Below, one piece after another: positions 1 to 9,090 of a DNA stretch of 64,000 nucleotides (position 1 is the first letter of the stretch; each line of letters begins with the position of its first letter). The notes beneath the pieces are model-generated. The model saw only the letters and a program-made list of their open reading frames with translations, ran no database searches and was not told where the DNA came from. The position numbers and the translations under genes are program-made. The stretch comes from Gaertneriomyces semiglobifer (lineage: Eukaryota; Chytridiomycota; Chytridiomycetes; Spizellomycetales; Spizellomycetaceae), in NCBI GenBank assembly GCA_025558075.1, contig JAHLKF010000015.1:1-64000 (forward strand), written 5' to 3'.

Positions 1-81
1 GGTTCCACGGCACCTCCGGTTGACCAACGGGTTCCAGACGATTTTCCGCCGTGCGACCGGACACAGTAACGTGACACTGTC

Positions 82-729
82 ATGGGCATCGATAACGTTA
101 CCGTGTACGCACCACGCAGACCGATAGAACGTGTGAATGTTGGAAGTTGCGGAACCCGTTACTTTCCCGTTGCCAACTGGCGAGAACATCGTACCCGTAC
201 TACCATTGCAAAAACCATTTATCAAGACTTCCGGAAATCCGATGTCAAGGCGGTGATACAAGCCCCTTACCCTTTTGGAAGATTTCATACGTTGGCCGCT
301 CAAACCGATTCAACCATGAAACGTACTCCTGCATCTGTGAGACTCCGACAACCCCCACATGGAACGACACCTGTCATTGCTGGACGTTCGGAAGGTCCTC
401 CAAACGCATTTTACGGTGGTAACGTTGATCAAATTCGCAAGGTTACCTATCAAGACGATCCTATGGAGGGTATCGAGTACCGCACAGGTAAAATAATGAA
501 AGGTGGTGTGCTTAACTTGAAGACCTCCTCTCCTAGTGACAAGTGGATGAAATACCGAACGACCCGTTTGGTTGGCCCCACAGGGCGTCATCACGGTCCA
601 CCATCACAGGGAACCAGTGTGACGGAACGTCGAGCGTCGAGTAGCAGCGCTTCATCTGGTGGAGTGGTGATCCCTCATGCGGCGGCGGGGTCTGTTGGGT
701 CGCTCCTTGATGAAATGAAAGGATTATGA
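82..729 (+). CDS. uncharacterised protein of virus-like cluster
   Basis: ORF of 215 residues starting at an ATG. I recognise no family. The protein is basic and soluble, without a signal peptide or membrane segment. It ends in a Ser-rich linker (around residues 184-195) and a short Ala/Gly-rich tail. It is the first gene of a compact intron-free cluster that includes a packaging-type ATPase (4243-5097) and an HNH protein (2082-4127), so a structural or accessory role in a viral or virus-derived element is possible, but that rests on context alone. A perfect palindrome lies 122 bp downstream and could form its mRNA 3' end. An antisense ORF over 310-594 looks like a shadow. Confidence 0.5.
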   Translation: MGIDNVTVYAPRRPIERVNVGSCGTRYFPVANWREHRTRTTIAKTIYQDFRKSDVKAVIQAPYPFGRFHTLAAQTDSTMKRTPASVRLRQPPHGTTPVIAGRSEGPPNAFYGGNVDQIRKVTYQDDPMEGIEYRTGKIMKGGVLNLKTSSPSDKWMKYRTTRLVGPTGRHHGPPSQGTSVTERRASSSSASSGGVVIPHAAAGSVGSLLDEMKGL

Positions 730-850
730 GATAGTGTGCACCTCATACTGTACCTTACACCCTCACACGACCGTCCGACGCAATAGATACCTCGTTTTCT
801 TTTTTCTTCTTGTGCACACTTGATTATTCATTCTTTTTGTGTAGACGCCT

Positions 851-900
851 GACACAGTGCGAAAAAATAAGCTGTACAGCTTATTTTTTCGCACTGTGTC
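851..900. repeat. perfect 50-bp palindrome between two tandem genes
   Basis: Bases 851-875 are the exact reverse complement of 876-900. The outer arm begins GACACAGTGCG and the centre is GCTGTACAGC, with an A-rich stretch in one arm and the matching T-rich stretch in the other. It would form a loop-free 25-bp cruciform or RNA hairpin. It lies after the stop of the gene at 82-729 and 14 bp before the ATG at 915. Hairpin mRNA 3'-end signals between genes are known in mimivirus and its virophages, so a transcript-end role is plausible, but this is inference. Confidence 0.9.
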
Positions 901-914
901 AACGCCGCTCCACC

Positions 915-1625
915 ATGCCAAAGTCAGCTGCACCTACCAAGACTTCCCCATCCTTGTATGTCGCTTCGGCCCAGTCGATGGGCCCACCTACGAAACTGGA
1001 TGAGACATCATCAGCGTCAGTTGAAACGAAACCTAAGCGGACTCTTTCAGAGGAACAAAAACAAAAGATGAAGGAAGCTCGCGAGAAACGCCGCCAAGAG
1101 AAACTAGCCGAAGAACAAAAATGTCGTGAGGAAGAACTTTTAAAAGTAAAAGCCGAAGAAGAAGCTGCTAATGCTGCCAAGGCTAGAAAGGAAGCCGCGA
1201 ACGCGAAACGCCGTGAAGCCCACAAACGGAAGCAAGAAACCGTCACCGAAAACGAAAACAGTGACACCAAGTCGGACCCTTGTTCCGAAACCGAAACCGA
1301 AGGACGTTCGGACCAAGTGTCGTCTCCCCCGACAGAGACCGTGAGCAACGGTGTTAGTAAACCAAAACGTGTCCGCAAACCAAAGAGTGAACCTAATTTG
1401 GATCCTTCAGAGGACAAGCCCCCAACCTGGTTCACCAAGTTTGTCACCTCCATTGTGAAGGAGCAAGAAGAGCAAAAAGGTGCCAAGATGACCAAGAAGG
1501 AACTGAAAGAGTTGGCAAACCATGAGGTTGAACAAAGATGGCATGATGGGTACACTCGTGAACGTGTGCGTGGAGCTGTAGATAACCATGTCGCATCCAT
1601 GTATTCGATGATGATTTTTGGTTAA
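915..1625 (+). CDS. Lys/Glu-rich coiled-coil protein of virus-like cluster
   Basis: The reading frame is open from 810, but the first ATG is at 915 in a good eukaryotic context (caccATGcc), giving 236 residues. The frame upstream would run through the palindrome and is probably not translated. Residues about 35-110 form a highly charged helix (LSEEQKQKMKEAREKRRQEK and onward), probably a coiled coil. An acidic Ser/Thr-rich linker and a short conserved-looking C-terminal helix follow. No family is recognised. Short basic proteins with a similar motif occur in large DNA viruses, but the composition bias makes similarity weak evidence. The Ser-rich antisense ORF at 899-1600 is a mirror of this composition. 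Confidence 0.5.
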   Translation: MPKSAAPTKTSPSLYVASAQSMGPPTKLDETSSASVETKPKRTLSEEQKQKMKEAREKRRQEKLAEEQKCREEELLKVKAEEEAANAAKARKEAANAKRREAHKRKQETVTENENSDTKSDPCSETETEGRSDQVSSPPTETVSNGVSKPKRVRKPKSEPNLDPSEDKPPTWFTKFVTSIVKEQEEQKGAKMTKKELKELANHEVEQRWHDGYTRERVRGAVDNHVASMYSMMIFG

Positions 1626-1642
1626 CAATATATGTACGTCTT

Positions 1643-2049
1643 TTATTCATCTATACGTACATGAAGCAAAACATTTTGACGATGAATGGGAAGCAACCCT
1701 GTCAACATTGATTCAAACACTGAATCCTCATTGTAGAGTAAAAACAGTTCAGCGTCATCACAGCTGAGTTTGACAAGTTCAGCGAAGCGGCACCATTTGA
1801 TCCAGTTTTCGCCATACTTGTAAGGTATACGTTGCGAAACCCGACGACAATACACGGATGCATTAGGTGCTTGACTGGTTCCATTGTCACATGAGATGAG
1901 GTCGTGTCGATGTGGGGTTGATTCGGCCCGTAGGAACGTTCGTACAATACGGTAGTGCCAATGGAACCCGCTCCCCATCCCAAGGATTTAAAACGCATGG
2001 GGCCTGCCGCACCATAACCTGTAGGACGTTCCCGCACTCGAATCATCAT
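1643..2049 (-). pseudogene. small hypothetical gene, probably frameshifted
   Basis: Two overlapping minus-strand frames each look protein-like over different parts. The first opens at 2049 and reads plausibly to about 1850. The second carries a plausible C-terminal half (for example YKYGENWIKW, then FAELVKLSCDDAELFLLYNEDS) and ends at 1643. A single frameshift near 1840-1860 would join them. The 5' end lies 32 bp after the stop of the HNH gene on the same strand, as expected for a compact viral gene array. No family is recognised. An intron is possible but I see no convincing splice pair. Confidence 0.3.
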
Positions 2050-2081
2050 CTTTATATTTTGCCCACCCCATCTAACAGTTT

Positions 2082-4127
2082 TCAGTTTCTATAGACTTTA
2101 TCAACAGCCTTGATGAGATCGGGATGATGCTTCTTCATCCAATCGGCGGCAGTCTTGTTCTTCGCAAATTCTTGGTACAGTTCCCACGTGGGTTCCCACG
2201 TGCGATTCGTAGAGGGTTGCCAGTCGACAAGGACCCAAATGCGTTTCTTCTCATCCACCTTGGCATCGAGCAACTGTTTCCATGTCCAACGTTTGGTACT
2301 GGTGTACTCGACATCAATGGACCGCCTTCGAGCGGCGGTAGCAAGTTTGGATGACGTCTTCTTGATCCTGCATTTTGCGAGCTCCAAACGCTCCGAACGA
2401 CGAAAAGCGCCACGATTCACCGACTGAACAGAAAGCGCGGCAGCCTTGTCCTTATTACGTTTACGACGCCACTCACGTTTGTACCGATTCTGTTCAGCGC
2501 TTGTAGCCCACCGAAGGTTGTAGAGGTAGTTGTTGTGCGTGTTGCATTGATCAATGTGATCCACTGACAGACCGTACTTCTTAGCATTTGCACGCTGCTT
2601 AGGTGTCGAAAATGCCTCCATCACCAAACGATGCACTGTGTGACGTTCCAATCGAGATGAGTCGTGGACATTGGTAGGGACATTTGCGTACAGATAGTTG
2701 GAGTCGTCCCCCTGGAGTGGAATCAGTGCACCGGTTTTGGCGTCACGAATGTTTCCGAAAGATGAGCACTCAACCTGACGCAATCTTGGGTGGATTTTCC
2801 ATTCTTCTTCGTCACATGCTGGACGTGCGTGTTCAATGAGACGGTACTTGTCTTTGAAGACAAGAACATCCAAAGCATCGGAAAGGACTTCTTCAGTCAC
2901 AGCGTCCGGATCGTCGAACAAACCCTTGACATATGGCAGCGCATCGGTAAAACCCTTGTCCCATATGGCATACACTTTTTCATAGTCGTCCTTATCGACG
3001 AGCGCGACGTGTTTATCTTGATATCGAGGGTACGGTTGTTGATCGGCTTCTTCGACCATCCGCTCAATCATGGCAACACCTGTATGGATGGGCATCAACT
3101 CATATTCCATGTTTGCACGTTCAAAGTCGGTACGAGGAACAATATCTTGGGTCATTGGGAAAGAATGAGCCGTTACACCCATGGATACTCCAGTACAGTC
3201 GAGCGTATCGTTTGTGTACGCAGAGTGCGGTACCATAGGTACGAGTTCACCAGGTTCTCTTGGCACCCTCACCACAGTCAGGTCGTGCATGACAAATTCA
3301 GGTGGAGCAGACTGGTCTGCATCCTTCCCATCCCTTGACGCATCGTCGTTGGTGTCGTTGGTGATTTCCATGGGGGAAACCTCTTCCATTTCGTTGTTTG
3401 CGTCGGCATCCAAAGAAATCAAGGCAAGAGGCTGCGCCAACGAGACATCGGTTTCCATTTCTACGATGTTCTCTAGGCTCTGAGTCTGAGACTCGCGTTC
3501 CAACAAAGCGGCTGCACCAGGCAAGGAAGAAGATTCCATAAAGCTAAGCGTACTCGCACCAGGCAACAAGAGCGGCCGTTCAGCCTTTAACAGGAACCCA
3601 AACAGTTCATAAGGCGTCTCCACTTGGGGGTAATCGTAGCAATGTTGGTACCACTTTTGAAGTGTTTGCGGACCAGGTCGGTGCCATTCTTGGATAGGTA
3701 CCAGAGGATAGAACGGCAGCAGCGACCAGTACATTTGCGAAACATCGATGAGGGGTGTGTTACCGATACGACTCTTTGGGATCCGACTGGTGGTGTATAT
3801 TTTGCGGAGAACGCCTGGAGTGGTAATGAAACAGGAACGTCCACCGGTTTTACGATCCGCTTGAAAGTATTCCGTCAGGTAGGGCGGCTGCTGGCTAGCC
3901 TGGGTGTAACGAAAGCATTTGGCTGACGATATCCAAACAGCTTGACATTCAATGGATATGTCAATCGGGTTGACCGGATCATTGACTACCAGAACAAGAG
4001 TGATGTCTTCCAAGTAGCCACCCACACTCGGGTGGTAGCGGTGCGTCTCATGGATCCAAAGACGATCGGGAAAGGCTGGATAGGGGTGAGGCCAAACGCA
4101 AGAGTCGTCAGCGGGAAGGGAAGACAT
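2082..4127 (-). CDS. HNH endonuclease-like protein with C-terminal chromodomain-like module
   Basis: 681 residues from the ATG at 4127; the frame is open further to a GTG at 4184 but no ATG lies there. The N-terminal 200 residues match nothing I know. An acidic linker follows. Around residues 460-540 there is an HNH_3-type region with VDHIDQCNTHNNYLYNLRWA, showing the His and Asn residues of the nuclease fold. Around 600-645 the sequence VLVDWQPSTNRTWEPTWEL matches the core of a chromodomain, whose typical form is xVKWxGxxxxxxTWEP. HNH proteins of this type are common in large DNA viruses and mobile elements as homing nucleases; a chromodomain partner is unusual and suggests histone-directed targeting. 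It shares a divergent promoter region with the ATPase at 4243. Confidence 0.7.
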   Translation of the reverse strand: MSSLPADDSCVWPHPYPAFPDRLWIHETHRYHPSVGGYLEDITLVLVVNDPVNPIDISIECQAVWISSAKCFRYTQASQQPPYLTEYFQADRKTGGRSCFITTPGVLRKIYTTSRIPKSRIGNTPLIDVSQMYWSLLPFYPLVPIQEWHRPGPQTLQKWYQHCYDYPQVETPYELFGFLLKAERPLLLPGASTLSFMESSSLPGAAALLERESQTQSLENIVEMETDVSLAQPLALISLDADANNEMEEVSPMEITNDTNDDASRDGKDADQSAPPEFVMHDLTVVRVPREPGELVPMVPHSAYTNDTLDCTGVSMGVTAHSFPMTQDIVPRTDFERANMEYELMPIHTGVAMIERMVEEADQQPYPRYQDKHVALVDKDDYEKVYAIWDKGFTDALPYVKGLFDDPDAVTEEVLSDALDVLVFKDKYRLIEHARPACDEEEWKIHPRLRQVECSSFGNIRDAKTGALIPLQGDDSNYLYANVPTNVHDSSRLERHTVHRLVMEAFSTPKQRANAKKYGLSVDHIDQCNTHNNYLYNLRWATSAEQNRYKREWRRKRNKDKAAALSVQSVNRGAFRRSERLELAKCRIKKTSSKLATAARRRSIDVEYTSTKRWTWKQLLDAKVDEKKRIWVLVDWQPSTNRTWEPTWELYQEFAKNKTAADWMKKHHPDLIKAVDKVYRN

Positions 4128-4191
4128 GTTGGCGTTGGTTCTATGAGTCAACGAAGGACACCGAGTGGGAGGGGCCCAACACACCCCTCCC

Positions 4192-4199
4192 CTTTTATA
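4192..4199 (-). promoter_or_regulatory. TATA box in divergent promoter
   Basis: The 115 bp between the divergent ATGs at 4127 (minus) and 4243 (plus) contain CTTTTATA on the plus strand, which reads TATAAAAG on the minus strand, 65 bp before the HNH-gene ATG. The adjacent TTATAA could also serve the ATPase gene, about 40 bp before its ATG. A shared promoter fits the compact cluster. Confidence 0.45.
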
Positions 4200-4242
4200 A
4201 CCAACTAGTGTGTATGTTTACAATGAACCAAAACACAGGGGG

Positions 4243-5097
4243 ATGGCAAGAAAAAGAAAAGACGCAAACATGCCAAGGCCACTCAAAATTAGGCCGGTTC
4301 CGGTTCCCGTGACGTCTCAGCATCCGCCTATTCCAGTGGATGCCGAGGTGTTACCACGCCATGAGTTTACGGCCGGTTTGATTGCTCCAAAGGGGTCAGG
4401 GAAGACCACGCTGATTTGCAACCTCTTGGACTTTTACTCTGGGTACTTTCACACAATCACGATTTTCTCACCTACCATCAACTCGGATGACAAATGGAAG
4501 ACCGTACGGCGTAAACCGCTTTTAGCAGAAAACATCGCATTGAAAAAGTGGTTGGAAAATAAAGGTCAAACCGATAACCCCGTGGTCGGCCGTAAAACGG
4601 TGATTGAGCTTGCAACCAATTTCGACCCAAAGATCCTCGAGGACCATTTTCTCACTCAATACAACGAAGCCACCTTGGCAACCATGATGGAGCAACAGTT
4701 GGAAGTCATCGAGACCTTGAAAGGGATGGGCGGAAGCAAACACTTGTCGAACTGTTGGTGGATCATTTTCGATAACCTAGTGGGGAGTTCATTATTCAAC
4801 AATCGACGTGACAACGCATTCAAAAAACTGAATACCACTCATCGGCATCACTCGGCATCCTTGATTTTCGTCACACAAGCGTATCAGAAAATCCCTCTAA
4901 GAAGGTTCCTTCTCGTCCGTTCATTGTGGTTTCGGGAAACTGACCTCCTACTTTTTCCACATTGGATAGATCTACCAGTGGATCCTCTTACACACTTTCC
5001 ATTCAATTTCCTCATACTCCACATCAAGACGTACAAAAATGTTCGGGAGCACATTTTACCAGACAATAACAAGTCAAGAATAGATGGAATGTGGTGA
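4243..5097 (+). CDS. A32-like DNA-packaging ATPase (FtsK/HerA superfamily)
   Basis: 284 residues from the ATG at 4243; a GTG-started extension to 4210 is unlikely. The Walker A motif is APKGSGKTTL (about residues 40-49). A strand and FSPT follow, as in viral packaging ATPases. Walker B-like CWWIIFDNL lies near 170-178, then LIFVTQAYQKIP, the position of the sensor motif in A32-type enzymes. These enzymes pump genomic DNA into capsids in nucleocytoplasmic large DNA viruses, virophages and Polinton-like elements. The stretch after QKIP (4900-4970) fits the family poorly, while the C-terminal FNFLILHIKTYKNVREH fits again, so a short internal change or loss is possible. A cellular P-loop ATPase is less likely given the neighbours. 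Confidence 0.65.
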   Translation: MARKRKDANMPRPLKIRPVPVPVTSQHPPIPVDAEVLPRHEFTAGLIAPKGSGKTTLICNLLDFYSGYFHTITIFSPTINSDDKWKTVRRKPLLAENIALKKWLENKGQTDNPVVGRKTVIELATNFDPKILEDHFLTQYNEATLATMMEQQLEVIETLKGMGGSKHLSNCWWIIFDNLVGSSLFNNRRDNAFKKLNTTHRHHSASLIFVTQAYQKIPLRRFLLVRSLWFRETDLLLFPHWIDLPVDPLTHFPFNFLILHIKTYKNVREHILPDNNKSRIDGMW

Positions 5098-6398
5098 ATG
5101 TTTTGAAAAGCTGGAACCTACCGAAGTACGACGGGTGAAGAAAAGCAACAGTATCTTGGATGTAGATGGGTTATTGGCAGTGGGGATCTTAATACAACAA
5201 ATGATGTTCTCATCTGGAAAACCATCCAACATGTGGACAAAGATGTCTTCCAAGATATCAATGTCACATCTAAAGTGTCTGGATGGGTGGACAAGGTTCT
5301 CAAGACAACTACAGTGAGTGGGTTGAAAATTGCAAGTGTCCGAGTCAGAAGAATAAAAATTCCCAAAATGGATGACAAGTTTGCATCATGCCACGGTCAA
5401 AAAGCTACTGTCAGAATCATTTGTTGACAAGAAGACATACCATTTTCGTCGAGTGAAATGATTCCGCACATCATCATCAATTTTCATACAATCCCTTTTT
5501 GTATAGCGATTGGCCTTCGCATTGAATTTGTTACGGGCAAGAAAGGTACCTTCACCGGAAACAGGCATTTCAGTTCAAGGATACCATTCCAATAAGTTTC
5601 CGTCGAGAAGATATGTGATGGGTTGGATTTGTTTTTTGGATTCATTGGAGAAATGTTAAACGCTGAGAAATTTGTAGGACCTGTTTAGTACACATGTGTA
5701 AAGCACATAGCATTGGACAAGATTCATTGGCGATCCAGAGGACCTGTGCAGATCCTAACGACACAGCCTGTGGAAGGTCGGTCAAGAAATAGAGGTCTGC
5801 ATTTTGGAAAGATGGAGAGAGACTGTTTTATTTCACATGTGGCAGCCTCTTTTCTCCGTGAGAGCTTGTTAGACTCTAGTAACAAGTACATGACTCATAC
5901 TTGCAACAATGGTGAAATGTTTGCCACTTCAAAATAGCGGGTAAAGACGTGTTTAGATGTACGGGCTTGCGGTACCACTGATACATTGTTGTTGACCATT
6001 CCATACGTGTGCAAATGGCTATTCCAAGCGCTGGCTGTGATGAACATATGAACATATATATATCTGGACATAGATTGAGGGAATTTATCGATAAAATATG
6101 TTTGTCTGTGTGTTTAGTTTTCTTTTGTGCATCTTCGATGACCCCTTGAGATTGGAGAACAAGATCACCTTTAAGTGGTGATATTTTTCGCGCGCGGCAG
6201 CCTCTTGTTTTGGTACATTCTTGTGCCACCTTCCAGACGTTTCACATCGCTTGTGTCTCTCCGTTGCCACGAAAAGAGAATATTGTCCAAACACTTGCTG
6301 AGCACAGAAAAACATTTAAATAACGCAACAAGAGCATTGTATATTCTTCTTACCAACATATCAACACTCTTCCACCAGTACCCTCCCTACGAGACGAC
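5098..6398. other. no intact gene; possible decayed coding remnants
   Basis: 1.3 kb after the packaging ATPase. Frame 1 is open from 5107 to 5427 (about 106 codons) with protein-like composition but no start codon until 5233; I cannot name it. A minus-strand frame at 5386-5568, with an open stretch upstream broken by one stop, also looks like a remnant. The rest is AT-rich, including a TATATATA tract near 6055. This may be the decayed flank of the virus-like cluster. Confidence 0.35.
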
Positions 6399-6668
6399 AT
6401 GGATTCATTTCTTGATTTACTATCCCTAGCGGTTTCCTCGGCAGCTCACCTCTTTTGCCTACGGTTCGTTCTTCTATCCTCCACACTCAATATATCAACT
6501 GTGGCAATCAATTGCCTTATACACCTTTTGTCAGCTTGGAGTTATGCTTACGAACTTTTCAATGGGACTGGGGTGAAGGAAGTAGATGGTGACATGGAAG
6601 ATATGGAAGCGGTCATTTTTACAGGCCTTTTTTTTATTGCAGTAATTGTGGGAATCGTAGCTAGTTTC

Positions 6669-6873
6669 TGTTGCAGAGGAACCTGCTGATGCTCTTATCC
6701 TTCTTATAAGCTCTGTTATCTCTCAAGTCTAAGGTTCTAAGTTCTAAACTGACGGTTGCGTTAAGCGCTTCCCGACAGAAAAGATCATGTGACTTAGGGC
6801 AGTGCTGACATAGCAGTTACCGATAACGGGGTAACCCCAATGGCGTGTATGCCACCGGGATCCTATTACACCA
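6669..6873 (-). repeat. 3' LTR of miniature element
   Basis: 205-bp terminal repeat beginning TGTTGCAGAGG and ending TTACACCA, where the partner copy ends TTACAACA. It is related to, but distinct from, the 278-bp LTR of the copia element at 37448-42811. Confidence 0.9.
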
Positions 6874-6891
6874 CTCCCCCCTCGGTGCATA

Positions 6892-7131
6892 CACGACATT
6901 TCGGTACACGGATGGATCCAGTTCCAGGGCGACAGCTTGTAAGATGTCAAGGGTCTGCTTGTCAGCGGCAACTCGATTGCGAATGCGGTCACGAACAGAC
7001 GGTTTGAGGCCGCATATGTACGTGAGGCACACGGCGTCGGATTCCAGGTTTGGCAGTCGTTCAGCGAACAGTGACGGAGGGTTGTCGGGGGCCGAGAATT
7101 CCTCCTTGGCACTACGGGTCGAGCGGGCCAT
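6892..7131 (-). pseudogene. internally deleted gag ORF of miniature element
   Basis: On the minus strand the ORF starts with MARSTRSAKEEFSAPDNPPS, nearly identical to the gag start of the full copia element (42242). It jumps after SLFAERL to PNLESDAVCLTYICGLKPS, losing most of the capsid region, and then runs out through SVYRN into sequence bordering the polypurine tract. The two deletion joins show how the miniature element arose from a full-length parent. Confidence 0.75.
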
Positions 7132-7139
7132 CTTAAAAA

Positions 7140-7569
7140 AGTGTTATACACAGGCAAGGTGTTCAATAAGCAGTCGTCGTTGATCGCAGGCAGGGGGATC
7201 AACGGTCCGGGGGTGTAAGCAGTTGATCGCAGACAGGGGGATCAATAAGTGTCGGGCGTCGTTAATCGCTGGCAGGGGGATCAACGGTCCGGGGGTGTAA
7301 GCAGTTGAACACAGGCAGGGTGTTCAATAGCAGTCGTCGTTGATCGCAGGCAGGGGGATCAATAAGTGTCAGGCGTCGTTAATCGCTGGCAGGGGGATCA
7401 ACGGTCCGGGGGTGTAAGCAGTTGATCGCTGGCAGAGGGATTAACGGTGTCGGGAGCGTCGTATGTCGGGAAAACAGCGTGATCGCTCGGGCAAGTGAGG
7501 AATCGTCGGTAACGGGCCGTTCCACCCGGAGACTGAGAGGCAGATCATAAGCAGGCAGCTGTTGATGCC
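7140..7569 (-). repeat. tandem-repeat leader of miniature LTR element
   Basis: Repeated units containing GATCGCAGGCAGGGGGATCAA and TTAATCGCTGGCAGGGGGATC variants, several copies with different spacing, between the primer-binding site and gag. A shorter version of the same repeat block lies at 42257-42400 in the full copia element. Units are degenerate and adjacent, not separated by unique spacers, so this is not a CRISPR array. It may be the packaging or leader region. Confidence 0.7.
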
Positions 7570-7582
7570 GGGGCTCATAACC

Positions 7583-7787
7583 TGTTGCAGAGGAACCTGC
7601 TGATGCTCTTATCCTTCTTATAAGCTCTGTTATCTCTCAAGTCTAAGGTTCTAAGTTCTAAACTGACGGTTCCGTTAAGCGCTTCCCGAAAGAAAAGATC
7701 ATGTGACTTAGGGCAGTGCTGACATAGCAGTTACCGATAACGGGGTAACCCCAATGGCGTATATGCCACCGGGATCCTATTACAACA
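7583..7787 (-). repeat. 5' LTR of miniature element
   Basis: 205-bp terminal repeat, TGTTGCAG...TTACAACA in plus-strand orientation, immediately followed by the target duplication GTTTC. The partner LTR is at 6669-6873. Confidence 0.9.
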
Positions 7788-7927
7788 GTTTCTTCAATTT
7801 CTGTGACTTCAAGAGTTCCAGAAATCATAGCACTCATGTTGCAACATATCTGTTTGTAATGGGCATTTGTGCACCTTTCATCTTCTTTGTTGATCCAATT
7901 GATTATATATGTATGTTAGTTCTGTAA

Positions 7928-9090
7928 GTTTTGTAATAATCATTCTTTCATGTCTTCTTCTTTATTGCTTTCAAGTGTCAAGGGAGGTTCTATTGACTGT
8001 TTTTGTAAAATTGGTTCTGGTTCCCTTGGTCCATTCCGGTTCTGGTATCAGCAATCTCACAAATTCTTTGATTCCTCTTCATGTTCCACTAGATTTCAAT
8101 AATTGATATGGTCCTTACTGACATCAGTGAGTCCCATGTGACTTTCGGGGGGAGGTATGTCCACATCCAGAGTACGGACGTTACCCAATCATTAATCAAA
8201 TCTTTTACCATGCGCATGAAACATTTTGTCTTGGCATTGATGGTACCACAAAAAGTATCTTTGCAGAATCCTGCAGCACTGGTGAGTACGTTTTTCGGGT
8301 CCACATAGTCTTTTGGAGCCAGCCCCTGATGGTCGCCACCAACAAACTTAGCCAGCTTGACAGGGTGGAACTTTGATCTTGTCCCTGTATGCACGCGCGA
8401 AGAAAGTTGATCTTTCTTTTTGTTATTCAGTGCCTTGCAGCGGGTGCTTTTATATGAATTTGCCCCCGGACCCCATTGAATATTTATTCCGTCAGCCCAA
8501 TAGGGCCGGAGAAGTGAATGCTTTTGGCTCATGATAGTTATGGACATTCATTAATCCAAGCCTTTGGGTACATGTTCTGTTCTTGAACTTTAGTGAATTT
8601 TGGAACTGAATTTGAATGAAGCCGAGCAACACTTCCGAGCTGAATTCAAGCGGAGCAGAACCAATGTTTAATTGAAGTTTAGCTTAATGGTAATATCCAG
8701 CTGTCCTCGCCGGGCCGAAAAAATTACCACGAGCTCGACATCTGTGAACGATATCATACGCAATACCCGTTTTTCATGGTTAACGACCAGCATAGGAGCC
8801 GGTCGTTGCATCCCATTCTGAATGTAATGGTGCATCATGCCTAGAGTTTTAATGGGAAGTGAATGAAACGTAACACTTTCGTCTTTCCTTGGTTTTACTA
8901 AGTCTTCATTGTCCTTGCTGTGGCGGGTATCGTTTTCATGCAGGGATTCCATGTCGACTTCATTCTCATTGGAACGGGAAGACCTTGTCAGTGGAAGAGC
9001 TACTTTATATTAGCTCTGTTCCTTCTGCGCTGGGTATTGTTCGTACCCTTTCTGACCATGGGTGTCACACAAGGCTGAGACGCCTCACCA
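7928..9090. other. no recognised gene
   Basis: Plus-strand frames are open over 7975-8106 after an acceptor-like TTTCAAG and could be a last exon of the interrupted membrane gene. A 152-codon minus-strand frame covers 8089-8547, starts with non-specific sequence and resembles nothing known. A 46-codon plus-strand ORF at 8940-9080 encodes a hydrophobic stretch (YFILALFLLRWVLFVPFL) and might be an upstream exon of the membrane gene at 9091. None is firm. Confidence 0.3.

Larger units (their letters stand above)
6669..7787 (-). mobile_element. miniature non-autonomous LTR retrotransposon (TRIM-like), copia-related
   Basis: 1119-bp element with two 205-bp LTRs (TGTTGCAG...; about 4 hand-counted differences) flanked by a 5-bp target duplication GTTTC (6664-6668 and 7788-7792). 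Read on the minus strand it has a primer-binding site next to the 5' LTR (GGTTATGAGCCC at 7570-7582) and a polypurine tract next to the 3' LTR (CCGAGGGGGGAG at 6874-6885). Inside are a tandem-repeat leader and a gag fragment only; reverse transcriptase and integrase are absent. Leader, PBS, PPT and gag sequence resemble the autonomous element at 37448-42811, so it probably moves with proteins from that family. Confidence 0.9.
6399..7927 (+). pseudogene. small multi-pass membrane protein gene interrupted by an LTR element
   Basis: The ORF starts at 6399 and encodes hydrophobic segments, including LLSLAVSSAAHLFCLRFVLL and AVIFTGLFFIAVIVGIVASF. It is cut at 6668 by the LTR element at 6669-7787. 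After the duplicated GTTTC the frame resumes correctly and stays open to a TAA at 7925-7927, with another hydrophobic segment (LFVMGICAPFIFFV). The TAA overlaps a GTAAGT donor-like sequence, so the original gene may have had a further exon beyond 7975. The family is unknown. It was probably an intact gene before the recent insertion. Confidence 0.5.

Noticed and set aside
899..1600. 233-codon Ser-rich minus-strand ORF
   Set aside because: Mirror of the Lys/Glu-rich codons of the gene at 915-1625; composition artefact.
2790..3338. 182-codon plus-strand ORF
   Set aside because: Antisense to the HNH protein gene, with no motif of its own; a shadow frame.
7140..7569. Possible CRISPR-like array
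   Set aside because: Units are adjacent and degenerate without unique spacers, and they lie in the leader of an LTR element.
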